Positions 7,903-13,531 of a stretch of 41,168 nt of DNA are shown piece by piece (within the stretch, counting starts at the first letter, position 1; each line of letters starts with the position of its first letter). The notes below the pieces were generated by a model that was not told the origin of the DNA, ran no database searches, and worked only from the letters and a program-made list of their open reading frames with translations. This stretch comes from Oscillospiraceae bacterium Zagget6 (lineage in GTDB: Bacteria; Bacillota; Clostridia; Oscillospirales; Oscillospiraceae): positions 1 through 41,168 of the forward strand of contig MSHH01000062.1 in assembly GCA_001941075.1 (NCBI GenBank), in the 5' to 3' direction. Position numbers and translations under genes: made by a program.

Positions 7903-8224
7903 TATTTCGTCTCCCTCCCTGCAATCAGCACTTCCAGCCACCAGCCGCCAGCGGCCAGGAGCAGGATAATTCCGGCGGTTGTATGTCCAACTACAGCCAG
8001 GACGATGCCGCAAACGGCGGCAATCAGGCCCAAGATGGCGGTCAGGCCCAAGATGGTCAGCGCGGATTCCGTGCGCTTCGGCTGGCCTTGCATCCTGTCG
8101 ATGGCTGCATCCAGGGCCGCCACGTCGTTGGGGCCCAGACGTTGTCGGGTTCGTCTTCGTCTACTCAGTCCTCACAGTGGCTTTTCAGGCACTCCAACTG
8201 ATAGATGATGTCTTTTGTGGTCAT
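7902..8224 (-). pseudogene. Small two-helix membrane protein gene, broken at its 5' end
   Basis: The ATG at 8224 has a strong GAGGAGGAGG site and overlaps the upstream stop (ATGA), but the frame ends after 19 codons at TGA. Reading on past the TGA gives an acidic D-E-D-E-P-D-N-V-W-A segment. A one-base shift at the GGGCCCC run is then needed to enter the longer frame (N-D-V-A-A-L-D-A-A-I-D) that ends at 7902 with two hydrophobic helices. Read as one gene it looks natural, so I infer a nonsense plus a frameshift mutation. A GTG at 8123 could restart the membrane part (73 residues). Confidence 0.5.
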
Positions 8225-8415
8225 TGGTCGGCCTCCTCCTCTTCCAGCGGCCAGCGGAACTCCCACTTGTCGCCCTCTTCGTCGTTAAAGCAGTCGCAAC
8301 ACGGCGGCTCATACGTTGCCCGCCCGACGAACTTGCAAGCGCAGCACTCACCGCGCAGTTCCTGCTTGATTTTCTCCAGCAGATTCCACCTCCAAAAAAG
8401 AAAAAATTTCACCAC
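8221..8415 (-). CDS. Small cysteine-rich acidic protein
   Basis: The conserved-looking part begins L-L-E-K-I-K-Q-E-L and carries C-C-A-C and P-C-C-D-C clusters, suggesting a bound zinc, then ends in an acidic E/D-rich tail. The start is uncertain. GTG at 8415 lies inside the operator palindrome and has no ribosome site. A perfect GGAGG at 8389-8393 instead points to CTG at 8382, six bases downstream, as a near-cognate start (53 residues). It is divergent from the ribbon-helix-helix gene and shares its control region. Family not recognised. Confidence 0.45.
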   Translation of the reverse strand: MVKFFLFWRWNLLEKIKQELRGECCACKFVGRATYEPPCCDCFNDEEGDKWEFRWPLEEEEADQ

Positions 8416-8444
8416 TTCACCGTTTACATTTTGGTGAAGTGGTG
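8410..8444. promoter_or_regulatory. Perfect 12-bp inverted repeat, probable operator
   Basis: CACCACTTCACC (8410-8421) and its exact reverse complement (8433-8444) flank an 11-base spacer. The arms surround the -35 box and fill the spacer of the promoter for the ribbon-helix-helix gene just downstream, and they overlap the upstream region of the divergent (-) gene. The layout fits autorepression by that regulator. Confidence 0.7.
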
Positions 8445-8451
8445 CTATACT
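8423..8451 (+). promoter_or_regulatory. Sigma-A promoter of the RHH gene
   Basis: TTTACA (8423-8428), 17 bases, TATACT (8446-8451). The start codon is at 8473 with AGGAGGT in between. Confidence 0.75.
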
Positions 8452-8472
8452 ATCAAATAGGAGGTGACGCTT

Positions 8473-8784
8473 ATGTCCGATGCACGATTTTCTGTTACGA
8501 TGTCAGAAGAACTATATCAAGAGGTAGACCAATTCCGTCATGCTCATAAGTTCAAGACCCAGACAAAAGCTGTGGTTGCACTGGTAGAAAAAGGGCTAAA
8601 TTCTTTGGGGCTGCCGGAGCCGCTGCCAAATGGAAAGGTTTCTATCACAGATGCCCGCAGCACCCTTATGGAGATTCGTTTTTCACAGTTGGATGACCAA
8701 GACAAGGCTTCCGTTTACAGCTTTGCCGGGTATCTGCTGGGGCAAGAGAAGTATAATAAGTCAGATGACGTTGATACACCTTAA
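8473..8784 (+). CDS. Ribbon-helix-helix-type DNA-binding protein
   Basis: The 103-residue product opens R-F-S-V-T-M-S-E-E-L, a beta strand then helix as in Arc/MetJ/CopG regulators. A second helix follows at about residues 30-46 (T-Q-T-K-A-V-V-A-L-V-E-K-G). The C-terminal half is a separate helical segment of unknown role. A GTG at 8464 is in frame, but AGGAGGT seven bases before the ATG at 8473 sets the start. The perfect palindrome over its own promoter suggests it represses itself and possibly the divergent small gene. It sits in the mobile element and could be an antitoxin or element regulator. Confidence 0.7.
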   Translation: MSDARFSVTMSEELYQEVDQFRHAHKFKTQTKAVVALVEKGLNSLGLPEPLPNGKVSITDARSTLMEIRFSQLDDQDKASVYSFAGYLLGQEKYNKSDDVDTP

Positions 8785-8804
8785 AGGGCATATGGGGTAT
8801 TTCA

Positions 8805-9836
8805 ATGGGATTTTTCAATTTTTTTAGAAAGGAAACGCCTCCGCCTTCTGAGGCACCTATTCCAGAGAATGAAAAGAAATTCTATCAGCCGGATTCTTAT
8901 TATGTTCCAGTCACTACATTTGAAGAATGGAAAAAGGTAACTTTTCCATCGAGAAATGGTCTGTATCCCGCCGAAATAATGTTGCTTGAATATTGTGGAG
9001 CATATGGTACATATCCTCTGACCAATCATTCTTATCCGGGCCTGTGGTGGTTTCAGTATGGGATTCGGAACGTTATTGCAATGTTAAAATCGCTTGAGGA
9101 AAGAGGATTCCTATGTTATGCGCCCGCAAAGCAGCACATTTCCAGATTAAAAGTGGCGCAGCTGAAAGAACTTTTGGCGTATTTCAACCTGCCTGTTTCT
9201 GGCAAAAAGGCAGATTTGGTGGAACGCTTGCAAAACAACGTTGCAGACGCAGACCTCGAAGCTGTCGTACCGGACAAAAAATATATGCTTACCCCACTGG
9301 GCGAACAGGAACTTGCAGAGAATGAATATGTGCCGTATATGCACGCCCATAGGCACACAGAAGTTTCTGTTTATGATTTGAATGTCCTCATTCATAAAAA
9401 TCCGTCTGTCCCTTTCCGAAAACTTTTATGGGACGAATACACGCGCTTGTGTTTGGAACATTTTCATGCTGGTGAAAACGGGTCAGGCCGAAATATAATG
9501 CTTGCTATGGCCCGCTTCTTGAAGGAAGAAAGACAACTGGAAGGTGCATTAGAGTTGTTTGCGCAGATAGTTTATATTGATTTGAATCGTGAACCGCTTC
9601 CATTCGCAGACCCTGACCATGTGCTTGCTCCCGCGATTCTTGATGATATTTCACGTATATCAGAACAGATAGGTTGCAAAGGAAACAGGTTAATTGACTA
9701 TATAGAGTGGTGTTTGGGCAAAATTCGACCTGCTTATAAAAATTATACAGAGGCAGAAGCGGCCATCATCATTACCATTTATGTATCAGGGCATAAAGAC
9801 CGCGCTGAACAGCTGATAAGGCAAAAATGGCAATAA
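8805..9836 (+). CDS. SAP-domain protein of unknown function
   Basis: This 343-residue protein has lower GC than its neighbours. A short Pro-rich N-terminus leads to a helical region with L-K-S-L-E-E-R-G-F-L (near residues 94-103). A SAP motif follows (about residues 113-145: L-K-V-A-Q-L-K-E-L-L, then G-x-K-A-D-L-V-E-R-L); SAP motifs usually bind DNA. The C-terminal 180 residues are helical and repeat-like, with no motif I recognise. The ATG at 8805 has only a weak upstream site. The gene ends directly on the broken remnant of another gene (9832-9948), so it was probably inserted there. Confidence 0.7.
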   Translation: MGFFNFFRKETPPPSEAPIPENEKKFYQPDSYYVPVTTFEEWKKVTFPSRNGLYPAEIMLLEYCGAYGTYPLTNHSYPGLWWFQYGIRNVIAMLKSLEERGFLCYAPAKQHISRLKVAQLKELLAYFNLPVSGKKADLVERLQNNVADADLEAVVPDKKYMLTPLGEQELAENEYVPYMHAHRHTEVSVYDLNVLIHKNPSVPFRKLLWDEYTRLCLEHFHAGENGSGRNIMLAMARFLKEERQLEGALELFAQIVYIDLNREPLPFADPDHVLAPAILDDISRISEQIGCKGNRLIDYIEWCLGKIRPAYKNYTEAEAAIIITIYVSGHKDRAEQLIRQKWQ

Positions 9837-9948
9837 TCGCAACGCCAAACAGCTCAACGCCCAGGGGCTGCAAAAGCTGGTGGACATCTCCGATGATATG
9901 GTGACCTCCGGCAAATACGAGAAAAAGCCACTGAACACAGGGGAATAA
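9832..9948 (+). pseudogene. C-terminal remnant of a regulator, possibly an XRE-type antitoxin
   Basis: An open stretch without a start encodes about 38 residues, including L-N-A-Q-G-L-Q-K-L-V-D and D-D-M-V-T-S-G-K-Y. This resembles the C-terminus of HTH/XRE-family proteins in Clostridial elements (from memory). It ends at TAA 9946-9948, 28 bases before the zeta-type toxin, where an antitoxin would be expected. The 5' part has been replaced by the SAP gene. Confidence 0.4.
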
Positions 9949-9976
9949 ATAGCACAGTACGAAGGGAGGTCCCCAC

Positions 9977-10534
9977 ATGAAAACATTTACCATCATTGGC
10001 GGCGTCAACGGCGCGGGAAAAAGCTCGCTGACCGGCGCCCTCAAAGGCCAACTGAAAGACTTGGGTATCATCATTGATGTGGATAAAATCGCCGCGACAA
10101 AGGCAGGCGGGGACAACCTGAAAGGCGGGCGGATCGCGGTGCGGCGCATCCAGGACTGCTTAAATAAGGGCATCTGCTTCACCCAGGAAACGACGCTCAG
10201 CGGCTTCACCACCGCAAAGCGGGCCTCTGCCGCCGGGTACTATATCCGCCTGTTTTATGTGGGCCTGGACAGCCTGGAAGAAAGCCTCCAGCGCATCGAA
10301 AACCGGGTAGCTCACGGCGGCCATGACATCCCAGCCGACACGGTCAGGCGGCGCTTCTCCTCCCGCTGGAGCGCTGTGGGGGACGTGCTGCCCTACTGTG
10401 ACGAGGCGGTGTTCTACGACAACTACAATGGCTTTGTAGAAGTGGCGGAGTACCGCAACGGGGAGCTGTTGCTGAAAGGGGACTATCGCCCGGCCTGGGT
10501 GCTGGAACTGCAAGCATACCTGGCGGGGCAATAA
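9977..10534 (+). CDS. Zeta-toxin family P-loop kinase
   Basis: The 185-residue product has a Walker A motif G-G-V-N-G-A-G-K-S-S at residues 8-17. I-D-V-D-K-I-A and E-T-T-L-S-G follow in the places where zeta toxins bind substrate. Basic R-R-R-F-S-S-R-W supplies the lid arginines. Zeta kinases phosphorylate UDP-GlcNAc-type sugars and block wall synthesis; some chromosomal members have other substrates. No intact epsilon-like antitoxin is adjacent: the upstream frame is only a remnant. GGGAGGT precedes the ATG. It leads the three-gene toxin run zeta - VbhA-like - Fic. Confidence 0.78.
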   Translation: MKTFTIIGGVNGAGKSSLTGALKGQLKDLGIIIDVDKIAATKAGGDNLKGGRIAVRRIQDCLNKGICFTQETTLSGFTTAKRASAAGYYIRLFYVGLDSLEESLQRIENRVAHGGHDIPADTVRRRFSSRWSAVGDVLPYCDEAVFYDNYNGFVEVAEYRNGELLLKGDYRPAWVLELQAYLAGQ

Positions 10535-10558
10535 AATGGCATAAAGGAGGAACAACCT

Positions 10559-10726
10559 ATGACCGAAAGCACCAGACAGGCGCTGCAAAACGCCGCTGCT
10601 TCCTCCGCTATGGAGGGGCTGGCGCTGACAGACGCGCAGATGGAAACTGTGACCGCCATTCTGGAGGGCAGGCTGTCCCTGGCTGACTATCTGCAAGCGC
10701 TGAAAGAGCGCTATCAGGAGGCGTGA
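10559..10726 (+). CDS. VbhA-like antitoxin of the Fic toxin
   Basis: This 55-residue protein carries S-S-A-M-E-G (about residues 15-20), matching the inhibitory S/T-x-x-x-E-G/N motif. In class I Fic inhibitors such as VbhA, that glutamate blocks ATP binding by the partner Fic protein. AAAGGAGG precedes the ATG, and the TGA is one base before the fic ATG, so the two proteins are co-translated. The C-terminal helix (A-D-Y-L-Q-A-L-K-E-R) fits a Fic-wrapping helix. It also sits just behind the zeta-like gene and might have been recruited to control both. Confidence 0.75.
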   Translation: MTESTRQALQNAAASSAMEGLALTDAQMETVTAILEGRLSLADYLQALKERYQEA

Positions 10727-10727
10727 T

Positions 10728-11309
10728 ATGGCCTATTCCATCACAGCCTCAGAGGATAGCTGTTATCCGGGAAACACAGTGCTTGTAAATAAACTGGGGC
10801 TGAAAAATCAGGAGGCACTGGATCAGGCGGAGAAAGTAGCTGTGACCCTCCGCTCGGTGGAGATCGAACAGGCAGAGAACGGCCAGCCCTTCACCTTTGG
10901 TTTTTATTGTGGCCTGCACCGGACGCTGTTTCAGGATTTATACGACTGGGCCGGGACGCTCCGGGCAGTTGACCTCAGCAAAAAGGGAACACACTTCACA
11001 GCGGCGGCCTCGCTGGAACGCTCCGGGACTTTGAAATTCCAGCGGCTTCAGGAGATGAACGAATTTCACGGTCTTTCCCAGTCGGAGTTCGTGAGGGAGA
11101 CAGCGGAATTTTACAACGACCTGAACCTGCTGCATCCCTTCCGGGAGGGAAACGGACGCACACAGCGGCTGTTTTTTACGCTGCTGATTCGCCGGGCCGG
11201 GTATGACATTCGTTTCGCGGACTGTGATATGGATTACCTGATGATTGCCACCATCCAGGCCGCCCACGGGGTCATGGATTATCTCCCTGCGGTATGGCGA
11301 CGACATTAA
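10728..11309 (+). CDS. Fic-domain AMPylating toxin, C-terminus fused to element DNA
   Basis: The 193-residue protein has the complete Fic active-site motif H-P-F-R-E-G-N-G-R-T-Q-R beginning at residue 136, and the upstream T-H-F region that forms the flap. Class I Fic toxins transfer AMP from ATP onto target proteins such as gyrase/topo IV and are held off by their VbhA-type partner, encoded directly upstream. After M-D-Y-L (about 11280) the sequence runs into DNA that encodes an integrase C-terminus in another frame, so the last residues (P-A-V-W-R-R-H) are probably not original. The catalytic domain is intact. Confidence 0.82.
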   Translation: MAYSITASEDSCYPGNTVLVNKLGLKNQEALDQAEKVAVTLRSVEIEQAENGQPFTFGFYCGLHRTLFQDLYDWAGTLRAVDLSKKGTHFTAAASLERSGTLKFQRLQEMNEFHGLSQSEFVRETAEFYNDLNLLHPFREGNGRTQRLFFTLLIRRAGYDIRFADCDMDYLMIATIQAAHGVMDYLPAVWRRH

Positions 11310-11442
11310 GACCGTACAGGACAATCTGGGCCATGCTACGGCCTCTTTCACACTGGATGTTTACGGCCATGTCACCGACGGCATGAAGCAGGACAGCGCC
11401 GACAGGATGGAACGCTTCTTTCGATCCGTTTCCACGAAATAA
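11284..11442 (+). pseudogene. Tyrosine recombinase/integrase C-terminal fragment
   Basis: The frame from about 11284 to 11442 encodes D-I-K-T-V-Q-D-N-L-G-H-A, then T-L-D-V-Y-G-H-V-T: the last catalytic His of the box and the nucleophile Tyr of XerC/phage-type integrases, followed by a normal C-terminal helix. Everything upstream, including the catalytic Arg, is missing. It ends 115 bases before the 3' end of tRNA-Ser(GCT), the usual place for an integrase of a tRNA-targeted element. Confidence 0.75.
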
Positions 11443-11451
11443 AATCTCTAA

Positions 11452-11475
11452 GGGGTATAAAATGGGGTATAAAAT
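11452..11475. repeat. Two tandem 12-bp direct repeats (GGGGTATAAAAT)
   Basis: Exact copies lie at 11452-11463 and 11464-11475, between the integrase stop and the tRNA genes. Short tandem repeats of this type next to an integrase gene are typical arm-binding sites near the end of an integrative element. Confidence 0.7.
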
Positions 11476-11518
11476 TTTATGTCCCTACTTTTTGGCCCGA
11501 AAAAGCCCGATAAACGAG

Positions 11519-11556
11519 AAAAATCCGCTGAACCTGAAACAAGTTCAACGGATTTT
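11519..11556 (-). terminator. Terminator of the tRNA-Ser transcript
   Basis: On the minus strand AAAAATCCG-T-TGAAC pairs with GTTCA-G-CGGATTTTT, giving a 14-bp, nearly perfect stem that ends in a T run. It abuts the encoded CCA of tRNA-Ser(GCT). Confidence 0.75.
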
Positions 11557-11647
11557 TGGCGCAGAAGGAGGGATTTGAACCCTCGCGACGGTCTCCCGCC
11601 CTACACCCTTAGCAGGGGCGCCTCTTCGGCCACTTGAGTACTTCTGC
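11557..11647 (-). tRNA. tRNA-Ser(GCT)
   Basis: This 91-nt class II tRNA on the minus strand starts GCAGAAG, pairing with CTTCTGC at the acceptor. It has GCT in the anticodon loop (CTGCTAA), a long variable arm, GGTTCAAATCC for the T-arm and an encoded CCA. It is read after tRNA-Ser(TGA) from the same promoter. Its 3' end faces the integrase fragment and is the likely attachment target of the element. Confidence 0.95.
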
Positions 11648-11696
11648 AAATGGTAGAATGATAAAAGCAGATGAAGTTTTACGGCGGAGAAAAATC

Positions 11697-11785
11697 TGGC
11701 GGAGAGAGTGGGATTCGAACCCACGGCCCCTTCCAGGGTCACCAGTTTTCAAGACTGGCTCCTTAAACCGCTCGGACATCTCTCC
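11697..11785 (-). tRNA. tRNA-Ser(TGA)
   Basis: This 89-nt class II tRNA on the minus strand starts GGAGAGA, paired at the 3' acceptor. The anticodon loop CTTGAAA gives TGA, with a long variable arm, GGTTCGAATCC T-arm and encoded CCA. It is the first gene of a two-tRNA serine transcript, 49 bases before tRNA-Ser(GCT). Confidence 0.95.
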
Positions 11786-11810
11786 AAATGGTCTTTTCAA
11801 CGCAGGGATT

Positions 11811-11839
11811 ATTATAGCGGACAAGTTCGGGTTTGTCAA
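11811..11839 (-). promoter_or_regulatory. Consensus promoter of the tRNA-Ser operon
   Basis: On the minus strand: TTGACA (11839-11834), exactly 17 bases, TATAAT (11816-11811). Both boxes are perfect consensus, as expected for a stable-RNA promoter; tRNA-Ser(TGA) starts 26 bases after the -10. Confidence 0.9.
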
Positions 11840-11899
11840 TGAAAATTTAAAAATTTCCGAAAGAGTTTTCTGCCCCGCACCCAACCGCGAGAAAATGAG

Positions 11900-11928
11900 T
11901 TGCTTTTTTTGATATTTCGGGCTATACT
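11900..11928 (+). promoter_or_regulatory. Probable promoter of the Ntn hydrolase-HD operon
   Basis: TTGCTT (11900-11905), 17 bases, TATACT (11923-11928). The resulting leader would be about 215 bases before the ATG at 12150. I see only short stems in it (AGGGA/TCCCT near 11976-11992) and no riboswitch that I recognise. The rest of the 11786-12149 gap holds only the tRNA promoter. Confidence 0.6.
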
Positions 11929-12149
11929 CTTTTTGTGGTTTTCGTTCCAAAACGCCGCCTCTGGCCGACTACGGGAGGGAAAATCCCTTTACGGTTTCTA
12001 AAAATGTCTGTTCCACTTCTCTTTTTCCAGATTCCACGAAAAAAGAAGCCGAAAAGTCTCCCGCCCTCCCGGACGTTCTGTGCAAAACCCTGTGGAAACT
12101 GTTCAATTCATCTGTCGTTTCTCTGTTCAAAAAAAGAAAGGTGGTTCTC

Positions 12150-12776
12150 ATGTCCTACATCTGCCTCATCGCCAACCAAAACGGCGTCGCCGCCGCAGGC
12201 GACAGCCGCCTGACCATTCAGCCCGAAGCGCTCCATCTGCACCTGGACCGGGGGCGGAAGGTTTTTTCGGACCAGGACCAAGGCCTGGTCTGGGCCTGCT
12301 GCGGCCTGACCATTTTCGGCGGCGTCAACTATTACCAGCTGGCGGCCCACATTTTGCGGCAAAAGAACCGCAGTCTGGCCAGTCGGCTGAACCAAATCGC
12401 CGGTGTGCTGAGCAAAGCCACCGCCGCCCAGCATCTCCTCAGCCGCAAGCCTTCGGTGTTCACCCTGCTGCTGGGACAGGTGAAGGACGGCGGAGTCACT
12501 GTCTACGTGTTGGACGTGGTCAGCGGCGAGGTGCGCCGCAAGGTCCTCGCCGGGCCGGTGTTCGTTCAGGCCGGGTGGGATCCCAGCCTGCGCCAGAGCA
12601 AGCCCGCCGTCTCCGAGTTTGAAAAGGACACCCTGGGGCAGCTCATCGACCGGGCCAAGAAGCGCTGCCTGTGGGCCATCCGCAAGGACGGCGAGCTGGC
12701 CCAGCAGGACAAAAAGCACGGCCAGACCGTCGGCGGCAGCGTGCGGGTGGCCTACGTCGCCGTTTCGCGGTCATGA
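12150..12776 (+). CDS. HslV/proteasome-like Ntn hydrolase with putative N-terminal Ser
   Basis: The 208-residue protein aligns by eye with HslV and proteasome beta subunits. After removal of Met it begins with Ser, followed by strand residues (Y-I-C-L-I-A) and A-A-A-G-D-S-R-x-T, in which Asp is residue 17 of the mature chain, exactly as Asp17 of HslV. R-K-V-F then supplies a Lys at mature position 36, near HslV Lys33. N-terminal Thr is usual; N-terminal Ser is used by some bacterial HslV/CodW enzymes. The start at 12150 (AAAGGTGG upstream) is therefore functionally important. There is no HslU-like ATPase nearby. The stop overlaps the HD-hydrolase ATG. Family call by motif, moderate. Confidence 0.6.
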   Translation: MSYICLIANQNGVAAAGDSRLTIQPEALHLHLDRGRKVFSDQDQGLVWACCGLTIFGGVNYYQLAAHILRQKNRSLASRLNQIAGVLSKATAAQHLLSRKPSVFTLLLGQVKDGGVTVYVLDVVSGEVRRKVLAGPVFVQAGWDPSLRQSKPAVSEFEKDTLGQLIDRAKKRCLWAIRKDGELAQQDKKHGQTVGGSVRVAYVAVSRS

Positions 12777-13228
12777 TCTACACGCCGCTGACGAAAAAGG
12801 CCCTGCTCCTGGCCTGGGACGCCCACCTGGGTCAGTGGGACAAGAGCGGCCTGCCCTACATCTTCCACCCCTATCACCTGGCGGAGCAGATGGAGGACGA
12901 GTTGAGCTGCGCCGCCGCTCTGCTCCACGACGTGGTGGAGGACACCGGCTGGACGTTGGAGGAGCTGGAACTGGAGGGCTTTCCCGCGCCGGTGCTGGAG
13001 GCGCTGGCCCTGCTGACCCATGCGCCGGGTGTCCCCTATCTGGACTATGTCCGCTCTCTCTCCGCCGATCCCGTCGCCAGAGCGGTCAAGGTGGCTGATT
13101 TGCGGCACAACAGCGACCTGTCCCGGCTGGAGGTCGTCACGGAACAGGACAGGAAGCGGGTTGAAAAGTACCAAAAAGCGCTGGCACTGCTGGAAGGATC
13201 CACTTCCGGCGGGGCAACCGCAGAATAA
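12773..13228 (+). CDS. Single-domain SpoT-like HD hydrolase
   Basis: The 151-residue protein carries the (p)ppGpp-hydrolase HD signature: H-P-Y-H-L-A, then A-A-L-L-H-D-V-V-E-D-T, then V-K-V-A-D-L-R-H-N-S-D. The synthetase, TGS and ACT domains of RelA/SpoT are absent, so it resembles small alarmone hydrolases of the MESH1 type. Predicted role: removal of (p)ppGpp or a related pyrophosphorylated nucleotide. Its ATG overlaps the stop of the Ntn hydrolase (ATGA), so they form a two-gene operon that ends at the terminator at 13238. Confidence 0.82.
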   Translation: MIYTPLTKKALLLAWDAHLGQWDKSGLPYIFHPYHLAEQMEDELSCAAALLHDVVEDTGWTLEELELEGFPAPVLEALALLTHAPGVPYLDYVRSLSADPVARAVKVADLRHNSDLSRLEVVTEQDRKRVEKYQKALALLEGSTSGGATAE

Positions 13229-13237
13229 ACAGCAAAG

Positions 13238-13269
13238 GGGTTGTATCCGGTTTGGATACAGCCCTTTTT
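13238..13269 (+). terminator. Rho-independent terminator
   Basis: GGGTTGTATCC (13238-13248) pairs with GGATACAGCCC (13254-13264) with one G-T pair, followed by TTTTT. It ends the Ntn/HD operon. Confidence 0.85.
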
Positions 13270-13464
13270 GCGGCGTGGCGTCCCGCCTCCTGAAAAGCGT
13301 TTCATCCTGTCCCCTTCGGTCACAGAAAGTTCAAAAAGTCTTTCGTCTTTCGTTCTTGCGTTCCAGGTAGGCAGAGGTGTATACTCCTTAGAAATCGAAA
13401 GAAAGGCGCTCCGAACATTCTCCTATTCTGTCTCCTTTGACCATCCCGTTTTGTGGTTCTTTTC

Positions 13465-13493
13465 TTGTAAAAAGCGGCCTCCTGTAGTATACT
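13465..13493 (+). promoter_or_regulatory. dnaE promoter
   Basis: TTGTAA (13465-13470), 17 bases, TATACT (13488-13493); the ATG is at 13532 with GGGAGG between. A second TATACT at about 13379 could be an upstream promoter. These and the terminator account for the 13229-13531 gap. Confidence 0.7.
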
Positions 13494-13531
13494 ATATCTT
13501 AATCATCTCTTATTTCCGGGAGGGCGTCGTC

